Shown one piece after another: positions 56,211 through 64,000 of a stretch of 64,000 nt of DNA. Each line of letters starts with the position of its first letter. Positions within the stretch are counted from its first letter, which is position 1. The notes under the pieces were generated by a model. The model did not search any database, was not told where the DNA came from, and saw only the letters and a list, made by a program, of their open reading frames with translations. The translations under genes were made by a program, and so were the position numbers. Origin of the DNA: Stappia indica (GTDB taxonomy: Bacteria; Pseudomonadota; Alphaproteobacteria; Rhizobiales; Stappiaceae); contig NZ_MBQE01000001.1 of NCBI RefSeq assembly GCF_001696535.1, positions 1,364,001 to 1,428,000 on the forward strand, in the 5' to 3' direction.

Positions 56211-58733
56211 TCAGGCCGTGCGCTCGGCCTCCGGTGCGGCAGCGGCTGCCGCCTCTTTCCTCCGCGTCCACCAGTCGCCGAGCAGAAGCAGGATCGGAGC
56301 TGCGATGAAGATCGACGAGCTCGTCGCGATCACCACGCCGAACAGCATCGGCAGGGCGAAGTTCTCCACCGCATTGCCGCCCCATATCGCCATCGGCAGC
56401 ATCGCCAGGAACGTGGTGGCCGAGGTGAAGAGACAGCGGGCCAGCACCTGGTTGATGCTGAGGTCGATGATCGACCTGAGGTCCCGCTTCTTCGACATGC
56501 GGATGTTCTCGCGCATGCGGTCGTAGACCACCACCTTGTCATTCACCGAATAGCCGATGATGGTCAAAAGCGCGGCAATCGCCGTCAGGTTGAAGTCCAG
56601 CCCGAAGAGGGCAAAGAACCCGACGGTCTTGGTGGTGTCGAGCACCAGTGTCGCGATGGCACCGATGGCAAAATTCCACTCGAACCGCCACCAGATGTAG
56701 ACCAGCATGGCAAGGCTCGCGAGAACCACGGCGATGACGCCGTTGCGCGCGAGCTCGCCGCTGACCTTCGGCCCGACCACTTCCGTCCGCTCGATGCCGA
56801 TGCCCGGATCGATCCGTTGCAGCGTGTCGCGGACCTCGCTCACCGCACGCGTCTGGGCCGTCTCTCCGCCCTCCTGCCGCTGGACGCGGATCAGCACGTT
56901 GTCGCCGATCTGCTGCAGCGACACCTCGCCGAGATCGAGCTTGCCGAGTTCGTCGCGCAGGGTGCCGAGACTGACGCTCGCGGGCGTCGATGCCTCCACC
57001 TGGATGCCGCCCTTGAAGTCGATGCCGTAGTTGAGGCCCGGCTTGATGAACAGGCCGATGGAGGCCAGCGACAGCACGATGGACAGGCCAATGCCGAAGA
57101 AGCGCGCCTTCATGAACGAGATCGAGGTCCCGTCCGGCACGATGCGGATCAGCGGCTCGACGGAGATGGTCTTGAGCTTGCGCCGGCGCACCCACTCGGT
57201 CATCAGGATGCGCACCACCGCAACGGCGGTGAACATCGACACGCAGATGCCGATCATCATGGTGATCGCGAACCCGCGCACCGGTCCCGAGCCGAACAGG
57301 AACAACAGACCCGTTGCGATCAGCGAGGTGACATTGGCATCGACGATGGTGGAATAGGCCCGCCCGAAGCCCCGGTCGAGGGCGGCGAAGGCGCTGGCCC
57401 CTGCCTTGGCCTCCTCGCGTATGCGCTCGTTGATCAGGATATTGGCATCCACCGCAAGACCGATGCCAAGGATAATGCCGGCAATGCCCGGCAGGGTCAG
57501 CGTCGCGCCCAAGAGACTGAGCAGGCCGACGGTCAGCGCCACGTTGAGGAACAGCGCGAAATTGGCGAAGAGGCCCCAGCCGCCATACAGCGCGACCATG
57601 AACACCACCACCGCCGCAAAGCCGGCAAGACCGGTGACCACGCCCATCTCGATGACGTCGCCGCCGAGATCCGGGCCGACCGTGCGCTCCTCGATGACGA
57701 CGAGCGGCACCGGAAGTGCACCGGCGCGCAGCAGCGCCGACAGCACCACCGTATCCTCGACAGTGAAGGACCCGCTGATCTGCCCGGTCCCGCCGGTGAT
57801 CGGCTCGCGGATCACGGGAGCGCTCAGCACCTTGCCGTCGAGCACGATGGCGAAGGGCTTGCCGACATTCTGGCTGGTGATGCGCGCGAACTGGCGTGCG
57901 CCCGACGTATCGAAGTGGAAGCTGACGAGGGGTTCCCTGGTGCGCTGGTCGAAGCCGGCGCGGGCATCGGTCAGATGATCGCCGCCGAGCGCGACACGGT
58001 CCTCGACCGCAACGGTGCGGCCTGTCTTTTCCTCCGGCAGCAGGCTCACGCCGGCCGGCAACCGGGCGCCCGGCACGACGTCCGCAACCATGTGGAAGGA
58101 CATCTGCGCGGTGGAGCCGAGCAGCTCGCGCAGCCGGGTCGGGTCGTTGAGGCCCGGCAGCTGGACGAGGATCCGGTCGGCACCCACCCGCTGGATCGTC
58201 GGCTCGGCAACGCCGACCTGGTCGACGCGCTGGCGGACGATCTCCAGGCTCTGGTCGATCGCCTGGTTCAGCCGGTCGCGAAAGCCCGCCTCGCTGAAGC
58301 CGAGTCGGATGAGATCGCCTTCGCTCGTCATCTCGATATCGGAGACCTGCGCTCCAAAGCCGCCATTGGCGACCGGCGTTGCCAGATCGCGCAGCTGCTT
58401 GACGATGCCGGCGCGGGCCGCCGCATCGGGCACGGAGACCACTACGGTTTCGCCGACCTGGCGCACGGTGCCCTGCGCCTGCTCCTTGCGCAGCAGCGCC
58501 CTCGCCTCGGCGACAAGGCTCTTGAGCCGGTCGGCCTTGAGCGCATCCGCGTCGACCTCGAGGACGAGATGCGACCCGCCGCGCAGGTCGAGACCGAGCG
58601 TGACCTGTTGTTTGGGGAACCAGCCCGGCATCCGTTCGAGCTGGGCGGGGGTGAACACGTTGGGCAATGCGGCAAGCAGCCCGAAGAGAATGATGAGGGT
58701 ATAGGTCACAAGGACCCATCGGGACGTTTTCAT
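56211..58733 (-). CDS. secDF: Fused SecDF protein-export subunit
   Basis: The ATG at 58733 gives 840 residues, a fused SecD-SecF. SecD part: TM1 (MKTSRWVLVTYTLIILFGLL), periplasmic domain with VTLGLDLRGGSHLVLEVD, and the membrane block GIAGIILGIGLAVDANILIN. SecF part: FFGIGLSIVLSLASIGLFIK, NYGIDFKGGIQVEASTP and GYSVNDKVVVYDRMRENI. The complex uses the proton motive force to pull proteins through SecYEG. Fusion in one chain is common in several lineages and happens in some alphaproteobacteria; the canonical alphaproteobacterial organisation is separate genes, so a second copy elsewhere is possible. Confidence 0.93.
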   Translation of the reverse strand: MKTSRWVLVTYTLIILFGLLAALPNVFTPAQLERMPGWFPKQQVTLGLDLRGGSHLVLEVDADALKADRLKSLVAEARALLRKEQAQGTVRQVGETVVVSVPDAAARAGIVKQLRDLATPVANGGFGAQVSDIEMTSEGDLIRLGFSEAGFRDRLNQAIDQSLEIVRQRVDQVGVAEPTIQRVGADRILVQLPGLNDPTRLRELLGSTAQMSFHMVADVVPGARLPAGVSLLPEEKTGRTVAVEDRVALGGDHLTDARAGFDQRTREPLVSFHFDTSGARQFARITSQNVGKPFAIVLDGKVLSAPVIREPITGGTGQISGSFTVEDTVVLSALLRAGALPVPLVVIEERTVGPDLGGDVIEMGVVTGLAGFAAVVVFMVALYGGWGLFANFALFLNVALTVGLLSLLGATLTLPGIAGIILGIGLAVDANILINERIREEAKAGASAFAALDRGFGRAYSTIVDANVTSLIATGLLFLFGSGPVRGFAITMMIGICVSMFTAVAVVRILMTEWVRRRKLKTISVEPLIRIVPDGTSISFMKARFFGIGLSIVLSLASIGLFIKPGLNYGIDFKGGIQVEASTPASVSLGTLRDELGKLDLGEVSLQQIGDNVLIRVQRQEGGETAQTRAVSEVRDTLQRIDPGIGIERTEVVGPKVSGELARNGVIAVVLASLAMLVYIWWRFEWNFAIGAIATLVLDTTKTVGFFALFGLDFNLTAIAALLTIIGYSVNDKVVVYDRMRENIRMSKKRDLRSIIDLSINQVLARCLFTSATTFLAMLPMAIWGGNAVENFALPMLFGVVIATSSSIFIAAPILLLLGDWWTRRKEAAAAAAPEAERTA

Positions 58734-58810
58734 TGTCTGATCCGAAGCAAAGGAGATCGGGCGGGCGCCCGCGGGACGCCCGGCAGGAACCGGCTCGGAA
58801 AGCCGGACGA

Positions 58811-59224
58811 TCAGACAGGAAGGGGTGGTCCGCGCGCCTGCGCATAAAGCGGACCGGACGCGCACGCAGCCTCCTGCTCCGTCGCATTGACAGACAAGAG
58901 GCGCCGTCCAGACAGATCGACGGGATCCGACGCCAGCTGGTCATGCCGATCCGGACCCGCCGATGTGGTCAGGCCCTGGCGACGCAGGCTCGTCTGGAGC
59001 TGATGGCGCGCCCGGTCGCGGTCGAGGACCGCACGGGGGGGCGTCGCTCTGCCGTCCGAACGACTTTCGCCGCTAGCCTGGGAGGAAACTTCCGGACTGC
59101 CTCCAGGCACAGCTCCGCCACCCGCCGCTGCCAGCAGGAGCAACAGCGCAGGCAGCAGCAGCCAGGAAAACGAGCCTGTCCCGACGGCGCGATCACGCCG
59201 CCCGGCAATCCGCAAGCCGATCAT
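58811..59224 (-). CDS. Hypothetical membrane-anchored protein
   Basis: This 137-residue frame has an N-terminal basic segment (RIAGRRDRAVG), then a hydrophobic helix SFSWLLLPALLLLLAAAGGG, followed by a polar, low-complexity region rich in Ser, Arg and Asp. It fits between the 70-residue membrane protein gene (27 bases away) and secDF (77 bases away) on the same strand. No ribosome site of strength is seen, no domain is recognised and other frames are open over the same bases, so it is uncertain. It might be an anchor or accessory of the SecDF operon. Confidence 0.4.
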   Translation of the reverse strand: MIGLRIAGRRDRAVGTGSFSWLLLPALLLLLAAAGGGAVPGGSPEVSSQASGESRSDGRATPPRAVLDRDRARHQLQTSLRRQGLTTSAGPDRHDQLASDPVDLSGRRLLSVNATEQEAACASGPLYAQARGPPLPV

Positions 59225-59251
59225 GTGGTGCCGGATGGCCTTGGGCGAGCG

Positions 59252-59464
59252 TCAGCCCGCCGCGGCCGGCATCACCATTTCGGCAACCCCGGAAACCGTC
59301 AGGATCAGCCCGGCCATCAAAAGCGCGGTGATCGCCAGCGCCATGACCGAGGCCATGCCCGGCTGGGCGGCGAGAACTGCGAACATGCCCTTCTCGCGAG
59401 GGGTGCTGTAGACGATGGAAAAGATTGCGGCCACGAAAATGACCAGCCCAATGACGATCTGCAT
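59252..59464 (-). CDS. Small two-helix membrane protein
   Basis: The ATG at 59464 has GGAGAG upstream. The 70-residue protein has two hydrophobic helices: MQIVIGLVIFVAAIFSIVYS (1-20) and VMALAITALLMAGLILTVSG (about 40-60), joined by a short loop TPREKGMFAVLAAQPG. No motif is recognised. It is probably co-transcribed with the neighbouring minus-strand genes toward secDF. Function unknown; a hypothesised role is only by location. Confidence 0.68.
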   Translation of the reverse strand: MQIVIGLVIFVAAIFSIVYSTPREKGMFAVLAAQPGMASVMALAITALLMAGLILTVSGVAEMVMPAAAG

Positions 59465-59551
59465 CGGAACTCTCCGCGTCGGCACATCCGCATCCTCTTG
59501 CGGCGCGTGCCCTGAAATCACTCATCCGCCGGAAGGCGGCATCGGCAGGTT

Positions 59552-59938
59552 TCAGGCGGAAACGGGAGGAGCGCGCGGCGCATGCGCTGCGCCGGCACGG
59601 CCGGGAACGGCCGCGCAGCAGTCGACGAGGGCGAGGCCGATCTCCGCCACCACATCGGCGGGCATCGGCGAGGCCAGGATGATCGCTTCGTCGTGATCGC
59701 TGCCCGAGGGCGGCGGCACCGGAAGCGACCGCTGGCGGACATCGTGATCCAGCTTCGGCAGGACGGCCGAGGCACCGGACCCTGTATCGTTGGTGAGAAC
59801 GATCTCGGCGAGTTTCGGCGTCGGATAGCGCGCGCCATAGGGAATGGCTGCGGCAAACGCGAAGAGCACCGCCAGGAACGCGATGATCCATCGCCCCGGG
59901 CGGAGCGGGCGTCCTGCATCCGTTCCGTTCGTCGTCAT
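59552..59938 (-). CDS. Hypothetical membrane-anchored protein
   Basis: Starting at the ATG 59938 (MTTNGTDAGRPLRPGRWIIA), 128 residues with a single N-terminal helix (WIIAFLAVLFAFAAAIPYGA) and a roughly 90-residue exported region: KLAEIVLTNDTGSGASAVLP, then EAIILASPMPADVVAEIGLA and a Cys pair in LVDCCAAVPG. Another frame overlaps (59518-59919), but it is Arg/Pro-rich and unlike a protein. No family recognised. It lies upstream of the small membrane protein gene on the same strand. Confidence 0.58.
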   Translation of the reverse strand: MTTNGTDAGRPLRPGRWIIAFLAVLFAFAAAIPYGARYPTPKLAEIVLTNDTGSGASAVLPKLDHDVRQRSLPVPPPSGSDHDEAIILASPMPADVVAEIGLALVDCCAAVPGRAGAAHAPRAPPVSA

Positions 59939-59991
59939 CGGCAAAGTCTACACGAGCGCCGGGCAAAAGACGACGGGAATAGTGGCTCCGC

Positions 59992-60906
59992 TCAGGTCGC
60001 GCCGTCCGGCAGCACGGTGGCGACGATGGACGCATCGAGCGCCTCGTATTGGCCAAGCCCGATGGTCTCGTAGAGCTCGGCACGGCTCTGCATCTCGTCG
60101 AGCATCGCCTTGGTCGAGCCGTCCCGCGCCAATGCCGCGTAGAGCTTCTCCTGCGCTTTGTTGGCGACACGCAGCGAGGACACCGGCCAGATCACCATCC
60201 GGTAGCCCATCTCCTCGAACTCGCTCGCCGTGAAGAAGGGCGTGCGGCCGAACTCGGTCATGTTGGCCAGCAGCGGCACGCCGGGCATGCGCGCGGCGAA
60301 CTCGCGGAACATCTCGGCCGTCGTCAGCGCCTCGGGGAAGATCGCATCGGCACCCGCCTCCATGTAGAGCTTCGCCCGCGCCACCGCACCGTCGATGCCC
60401 TCGCTCGCCGCCGCATCCGTCCGCGCGACGATGTAGAGATGCCGCCGTGCCTTCGCGGCCGCTGCGACCTTCGCCGCCATGTCACGGGCATCGGCGAGCT
60501 TCTTGTCGTTGAGATGCCCGCACTTCTTCGGCAGCAGCTGATCCTCAAGATGCACGGCGCCGGCGCCCGCCTCCTCGAACGTGCGCACCATGTGCATGAC
60601 GTTGAGCGCCTCGCCATAGCCGGTGTCGCCGTCGACGAGCAGCGGAAGACCAGCCGCGCGCGCGATCTGGCGGATGAAGAAGGCGACCTCGTCCACGGTG
60701 ATGATGCCGAGATCGGGAATGCCCATCGAGGCGGTCATCGCCGCGCCGGAAAGATACAGCCCCTCGAAGCCCGCTGCCTTCGCCTGCAGCGCTGCCATGC
60801 CGTTATGGGCACCCGGCAGCCGGGCGATGCCTCCGCGCTCGACCAGGGCACGGAAACGCTCGCCGGCGGGACGGTCGGACAGGTGGCTGGAAACGAGATA
60901 GGGCAT
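59992..60906 (-). CDS. prpB: Isocitrate lyase/PEP-mutase family enzyme, PrpB-like
   Basis: The ATG at 60906 with GAGGAAA upstream gives 304 residues. The fold is a TIM barrel with LVDGDTGYGEALNVMHMVRT (Asp 92, Asp 94 for Mg2+), VHLEDQLLPKKCGHLNDKKL with the KKCGH active-site loop (Cys 129), and IVARTDA. This is the signature of methylisocitrate lyase, which splits 2-methylisocitrate into pyruvate and succinate. No prpC or prpD is in the window, and close relatives act on oxaloacetate or 2,3-dimethylmalate, so the symbol is provisional. It is on the same strand as, and 104 bases downstream of, the thiolase gene. Confidence 0.85.
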   Translation of the reverse strand: MPYLVSSHLSDRPAGERFRALVERGGIARLPGAHNGMAALQAKAAGFEGLYLSGAAMTASMGIPDLGIITVDEVAFFIRQIARAAGLPLLVDGDTGYGEALNVMHMVRTFEEAGAGAVHLEDQLLPKKCGHLNDKKLADARDMAAKVAAAAKARRHLYIVARTDAAASEGIDGAVARAKLYMEAGADAIFPEALTTAEMFREFAARMPGVPLLANMTEFGRTPFFTASEFEEMGYRMVIWPVSSLRVANKAQEKLYAALARDGSTKAMLDEMQSRAELYETIGLGQYEALDASIVATVLPDGAT

Positions 60907-61010
60907 CGGCTTTCCTCACGCGGCCTGACGATGCCACCGCCATGGCGGCATCGCCCTTGCCTCCGCAAATAGCCTGCCGGAAGCGCGCTGTCAGCCCCGC
61001 CCTTTTCCCG

Positions 61011-62189
61011 TCAGCGCTCGACGATCACGGCAATGCCCTGCCCGCCGCCGATGCACATGGTGGCGAGGCCGTAGCGCCCGCCGATCCGCTTCAGCTCGTG
61101 CACCAGCTTGACCATCAGGATCGCACCCGACGCGCCGATCGGATGGCCGAGTGCCACGGCACCGCCATTCGGATTGGTCCTGTCGTCCGGCAGGTCCAGC
61201 TCGCGGGCCACGGCAAGCGCCTGCGCGGCGAAGGCTTCGTTGGATTCGATCACATCCATGTCCGAGATCTGCAGCCCCGCGCGTGTCAGCGCCTGACGGA
61301 CAGCTGGAACCGGCCCCATGCCCATGATGTCGGGCGCGACGCCGCCGAGCCCGTAGGCAACGATCCGGCCCCAGCTTTCCAGCCCGCGCTCGGCGGCGCG
61401 GTCCGCCTCCATCAGCACGAGGGCCGCCGCACCGTCGTTGATGCCGGACGCGTTGCCGGCCGTCACCGACCCCTCCCGGTCGAAGGCTGGCCGCAGCTTC
61501 GACATGTCCTGCGGCGCCGCATCGCTGCGCACATGCTCGTCCGTATCGAAGATGGCTTCCGCGCGTCCCTTGCGCACCGTTATCGGCAGGATCTGCTCGC
61601 GGAACCGTCCTTCCGCGATGGCCTTGGCCGCCCGGCGGTGAGACTCCAGCGCAAAGGCGTCCTGCGCTTCCCGGTCGATCCCCTTCTGGCGGGCGATGTT
61701 CTCGGCCGTAATGCCCATATGGCCGTTGCCGAAGGGATCGGTCAGCGCGCCGACCATCATGTCGGTCGCCGAAACGTCGCCCATCTTCTGGCCGAAACGC
61801 GCCTGGCTCATCAGGTGGCCGGAACGGCTCATGGATTCCGCCCCGCCCGCCAGCGCCGCATCCGCGTTGCCCAGCATGATCGCCTCTGCCGCCGTCACGA
61901 TGGCCTGCAGGCCGGAGCCGCACAGGCGGTTCAGCGTCAGCGCCGGCGAGGTCTGCGGCACGCCAGCGCGCAAGGCGACGACACGGGACAGATACATGTC
62001 CTCCGGCGCCGTGTGGATGACATTGCCGAACACCGCCTGTCCGATCTCGTCCGCCGGGACACCAGACCGGGCGATGGCCTCGCGTGCGACAGCCGCGCCG
62101 AGGTCACACGGAGACAGGCCGGAGAGAGCGCCCGCGAAATCTCCGATGGCGGTGCGCACGGCGGAGGTGATGACGACGTTTCTGGTCAT
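61011..62189 (-). CDS. Acetyl-CoA acetyltransferase-type thiolase
   Basis: The ATG at 62189 gives 392 residues beginning MTRNVVITSAVRTAIGDFAG. Catalytic residues are clear: Cys 90 in LTLNRLCGSGLQAI, His in NPNGGAVALGHPIGASGA near 350, and Cys in TMCIGGGQGIAVIVER near 380. Thiolases join or cleave acetyl-CoA units; whether it works in degradation or synthesis is not shown. Being with an SDR, a PrpB-like lyase and a branched-chain-type ABC transporter, a catabolic acyl-CoA route is plausible. Gap to the SDR gene is 90 bases. Confidence 0.92.
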   Translation of the reverse strand: MTRNVVITSAVRTAIGDFAGALSGLSPCDLGAAVAREAIARSGVPADEIGQAVFGNVIHTAPEDMYLSRVVALRAGVPQTSPALTLNRLCGSGLQAIVTAAEAIMLGNADAALAGGAESMSRSGHLMSQARFGQKMGDVSATDMMVGALTDPFGNGHMGITAENIARQKGIDREAQDAFALESHRRAAKAIAEGRFREQILPITVRKGRAEAIFDTDEHVRSDAAPQDMSKLRPAFDREGSVTAGNASGINDGAAALVLMEADRAAERGLESWGRIVAYGLGGVAPDIMGMGPVPAVRQALTRAGLQISDMDVIESNEAFAAQALAVARELDLPDDRTNPNGGAVALGHPIGASGAILMVKLVHELKRIGGRYGLATMCIGGGQGIAVIVER

Positions 62190-62279
62190 GATGCTGTCTT
62201 TCGAAAGGGAAGGAGCGCGGCGGACCGGGAGGGGATCCGCCGCGCGGGAGGGACCAGACACGAAAGCCCGGTCGGCAAC

Positions 62280-62987
62280 TCAGGCGATGGCAAAGCCGCC
62301 ATCGATCCTCAAGGTCACGCCGTTGATGTAGCTGGCGGCCGGCGACACCAGGAAGCCGACGGCCTCGGCCACTTCCGACGGCTCGCCCCAGCGCGCCATG
62401 GGAATGCGCGCGAGGATCGGACCGGCGCGTTCCGGCGTGTTCATCGCGTTGATCGACATGCGCGTCTTCACCCAGCCGGGCGCCACGGCATTGGTACGCA
62501 CCCCGTCGGCAGACCAGGCGGCGGCGAGCGCACGGGTGAAGGAATCCACCGCCCCCTTGCTCGCCGAATAGGCGGGGTTGCGCGAGGACCCGAAGGTCGA
62601 CCACATGGACGCGAAGTTGACGATGGCCCCGCGCCGCGCCTTCAGCGCGCCTTCGAGCGCGAAGCAGATCTCCTGCGTGCCGCGCAGGTTGACCTCCATC
62701 ACCCGGCCGAAGCCCTCGTTGGTGAACTCCTGCCCCTCATGGACGATGATGCCGGCCGCCGTGACCAGCGCGTCGACACCGTCGAACTCGCCGGCAAGCG
62801 CCGCGATGGCCGCGCTGTCGGTCACGTCGAACCTGCGCTCCTCGTGCAAGGGGTGGTCGATCTTTTCCTCGACATCGAGGCCGAGCGACACCACCCGGTA
62901 ACCGTCGTTCAGCAGCTTGCGCACGCAAGCCTGCCCCAGCCCCGTGCCGCCACCGGTCACGAGCGCAATCTTTCCTGGCTGTTCCAT
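62280..62987 (-). CDS. SDR-family oxidoreductase (FabG-like)
   Basis: The 235-residue protein is a classic short-chain dehydrogenase: NAD(P)-binding GKIALVTGGGTGLGQACVRK at the N-terminus, DALVTAAGI (a variant of NNAG), catalytic Ser in NFASMW, YSASKGAV with Tyr and Lys intact, and GVTLRIDGGFAIA at the end. It likely reduces or oxidises a 3-hydroxyacyl or related alcohol. The livF-type gene ends 5 bases upstream, so both are probably in one transcript with the thiolase. Confidence 0.92.
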   Translation of the reverse strand: MEQPGKIALVTGGGTGLGQACVRKLLNDGYRVVSLGLDVEEKIDHPLHEERRFDVTDSAAIAALAGEFDGVDALVTAAGIIVHEGQEFTNEGFGRVMEVNLRGTQEICFALEGALKARRGAIVNFASMWSTFGSSRNPAYSASKGAVDSFTRALAAAWSADGVRTNAVAPGWVKTRMSINAMNTPERAGPILARIPMARWGEPSEVAEAVGFLVSPAASYINGVTLRIDGGFAIA

Positions 62988-62992
62988 CGCCG

Positions 62993-63709
62993 TCAGAGTC
63001 CCAGATAGGTTGAACGTAGATGCGGGTCGGCAAGCAGCTCCTGCCCGCCGCCCTGCTTGGCGATCTCGCCGTTTTCGAGCACGTAGGCGTGGTCGGCCAT
63101 CTTCAGCACCTGGAAGATGTTCTGCTCGATGATCAGGATCGAAAGGTCCCGGTGGCGGATCTGTTCGATGGATTCCATCAGCCGCGACACCATGATCGGC
63201 GCGAGGCCGAGCGAAGGCTCGTCCAGCGCCAGCACCTTTGGCAGCGCCATCAGCGCCCGGCCGACCGCGATCATCTGCTGCTGCCCGCCCGACATCGTGC
63301 CGGCGCGCTGCCTTGCCCGCTCGCGCAGGATCGGGAACAGCTCGAAGACCTCCTCCATGGTCTCCTCGCGCCGGGCACGGGCCCGCTTCGAATGCGCCCC
63401 GACCATCAGGTTCTCGGCGATGGTCATCTCCGGAAACAACTGCTTGCCCTCGGGCGACTGCACGAAGCCGGCTTCCACCACCTTGTGCGGCGCCAGCCCG
63501 CCGATCGGCTCGCCGTTGATGCGGACCTCGCCGCCGCGCAGCGGCAGAAGGCCGGAAATGGTCTTCAGCAGCGTCGTCTTGCCAGCGCCGTTGGCGCCGA
63601 TCAGCGCCACGACGGACTTCGGCGGCAGGGCGATATCGATCCCGCGCAGGACCTCGACATCGCCATAGCCGGCCCTGATACCAACGCCCTCAAGCACCGG
63701 GGATGTCAT
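62993..63709 (-). CDS. livF: Branched-chain amino-acid-type ABC transporter ATPase (LivF-like)
   Basis: The 238-residue ATPase has Walker A GANGAGKTTLLKTISGL, signature TMSGGQQQMIAVGRALM, Walker B VLALDEPSLGLAP and H-loop IIEQN. FVQSPEGKQLFPEMTIAENL and the end LLADPHLRSTYLGL are typical of LivF. The ATG at 63709 lies 20 bases inside the end of the livG-type gene, showing translational coupling. It powers uptake, with LivG and two permeases, of a branched-chain amino acid, amide, urea or aromatic acid. The ligand cannot be read from the ATPases. Confidence 0.94.
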   Translation of the reverse strand: MTSPVLEGVGIRAGYGDVEVLRGIDIALPPKSVVALIGANGAGKTTLLKTISGLLPLRGGEVRINGEPIGGLAPHKVVEAGFVQSPEGKQLFPEMTIAENLMVGAHSKRARARREETMEEVFELFPILRERARQRAGTMSGGQQQMIAVGRALMALPKVLALDEPSLGLAPIMVSRLMESIEQIRHRDLSILIIEQNIFQVLKMADHAYVLENGEIAKQGGGQELLADPHLRSTYLGL

Positions 63710-64000
63710 GATTCTCTCCGAAATAGGCTTTCAGGACTTCCGGTCTGGACACGACCGCGGCCGGCTCCCCTTCCGCGATCAGCTCGCCGTGGTCGAACAC
63801 GATCACCCGGTCGCTGAGCGACATGATCACCTTCATCACGTGCTCGACGATCAGGATCGAGACGCCGCGGTCGCGGACCTTGCGGACCAGCTTGACCATC
63901 TCTTCCGCTTCCGAGGGCGTCGCCCCGGCCACCACCTCGTCCATCAGCAGAAGCTCGGGTTCGGTGCACAGCGCCCTGGCCAGCTCCAGGCGGCGCCGGT
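63690..64000 (-). CDS. livG: LivG-like ABC transporter ATPase (5' part outside window)
   Basis: The frame runs off the window end: the last 103 residues are visible, starting RRRLELARALCTEPELLLMD, just after the ABC signature. Walker B is LLLMDEVVAGATPSEAEEMV, then SILIVEHVMKVIMSLSDRVI with the H-loop His, and the C-terminus VVSRPEVLKAYFGE, which is typical of LivG. Its stop overlaps livF by 20 bases. The rest of the transporter (permeases and binding protein) should lie to the right. Confidence 0.92.
   Translation of the reverse strand, partial: RRRLELARALCTEPELLLMDEVVAGATPSEAEEMVKLVRKVRDRGVSILIVEHVMKVIMSLSDRVIVFDHGELIAEGEPAAVVSRPEVLKAYFGENHDIPGA

Noticed and set aside
59518-59919. A 133-codon frame overlapping the hypothetical gene at 59552-59938.
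   Set aside because: Its product is Arg/Pro/Ser-rich with no membrane segment, whereas the chosen frame has a clear signal-anchor helix.

Overview
The window is high-GC, gene-dense bacterial chromosome. Gene content points to an alphaproteobacterium of the Hyphomicrobiales, and a Stappiaceae-type marine or host-associated genus is my best guess. The evidence is three BA14K-family secreted proteins, two DUF2336 proteins, an ArsR-methyltransferase fusion ahead of metF-metH, a Tim44-domain protein, a fused SecDF and a TRAP transporter with a fused hydantoinase/oxoprolinase. No rRNA, tRNA, CRISPR array, insertion sequence or prophage was seen.

Layout: 1-5.1 kb holds cell-wall and housekeeping genes (flavin split-barrel protein, lytic transglycosylase, AmpD-like amidase, TerB-DnaJ protein, an SDR lacking its YxxxK motif, fumC). 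A GGDEF-EAL protein follows at 5.2-7.6 kb. From 7.6 to 17.4 kb lies a catabolic locus: MarR-like regulator and Asp/Glu/hydantoin racemase on the minus strand; FAD amine/D-amino-acid oxidoreductase, three-gene TRAP transporter and a 1200-residue ATP-dependent hydantoinase/oxoprolinase on the plus strand. A 25-bp motif with one mismatch occurs in front of both the oxidoreductase and the hydantoinase. A strong terminator separates the transporter from the hydantoinase, so the two units probably share one regulator. This is the strongest candidate here for an undescribed system.

17.6-28 kb carries a chemoreceptor, Tim44-domain protein, small secreted proteins, alpha/beta hydrolase, HugZ-like protein, a BA14K pair, an amidase, a DUF2336 protein and a probable 27-residue membrane peptide. 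28.2-36.4 kb has an MscS-type channel and the methionine-cycle operon (SahR-like regulator, metF, metH) behind a perfect 18-bp palindrome. 36.4-43.3 kb has a second DUF2336 protein, trmO, an acyltransferase, oxyR, a DUF2293 protein, a MOSC protein and ettA.

43.5-48.4 kb is a compact surface-glycan group: sulfotransferase, FkbM methyltransferase, two possible glycosyltransferases and a GT10-like (fucosyltransferase-family) enzyme. Then come a third BA14K protein, an Xre-RES toxin-antitoxin pair with an inverted repeat over its promoter, a MASE1-GGDEF diguanylate cyclase, an L,D-transpeptidase, a MerR/zinc-cadmium ATPase pair with a classic MerR promoter, and SecDF with three small unknown genes upstream. 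The right end (60-64 kb, minus strand) has a PrpB-like lyase, thiolase, SDR and the start of a branched-chain amino-acid-type ABC transporter that runs out of the window.
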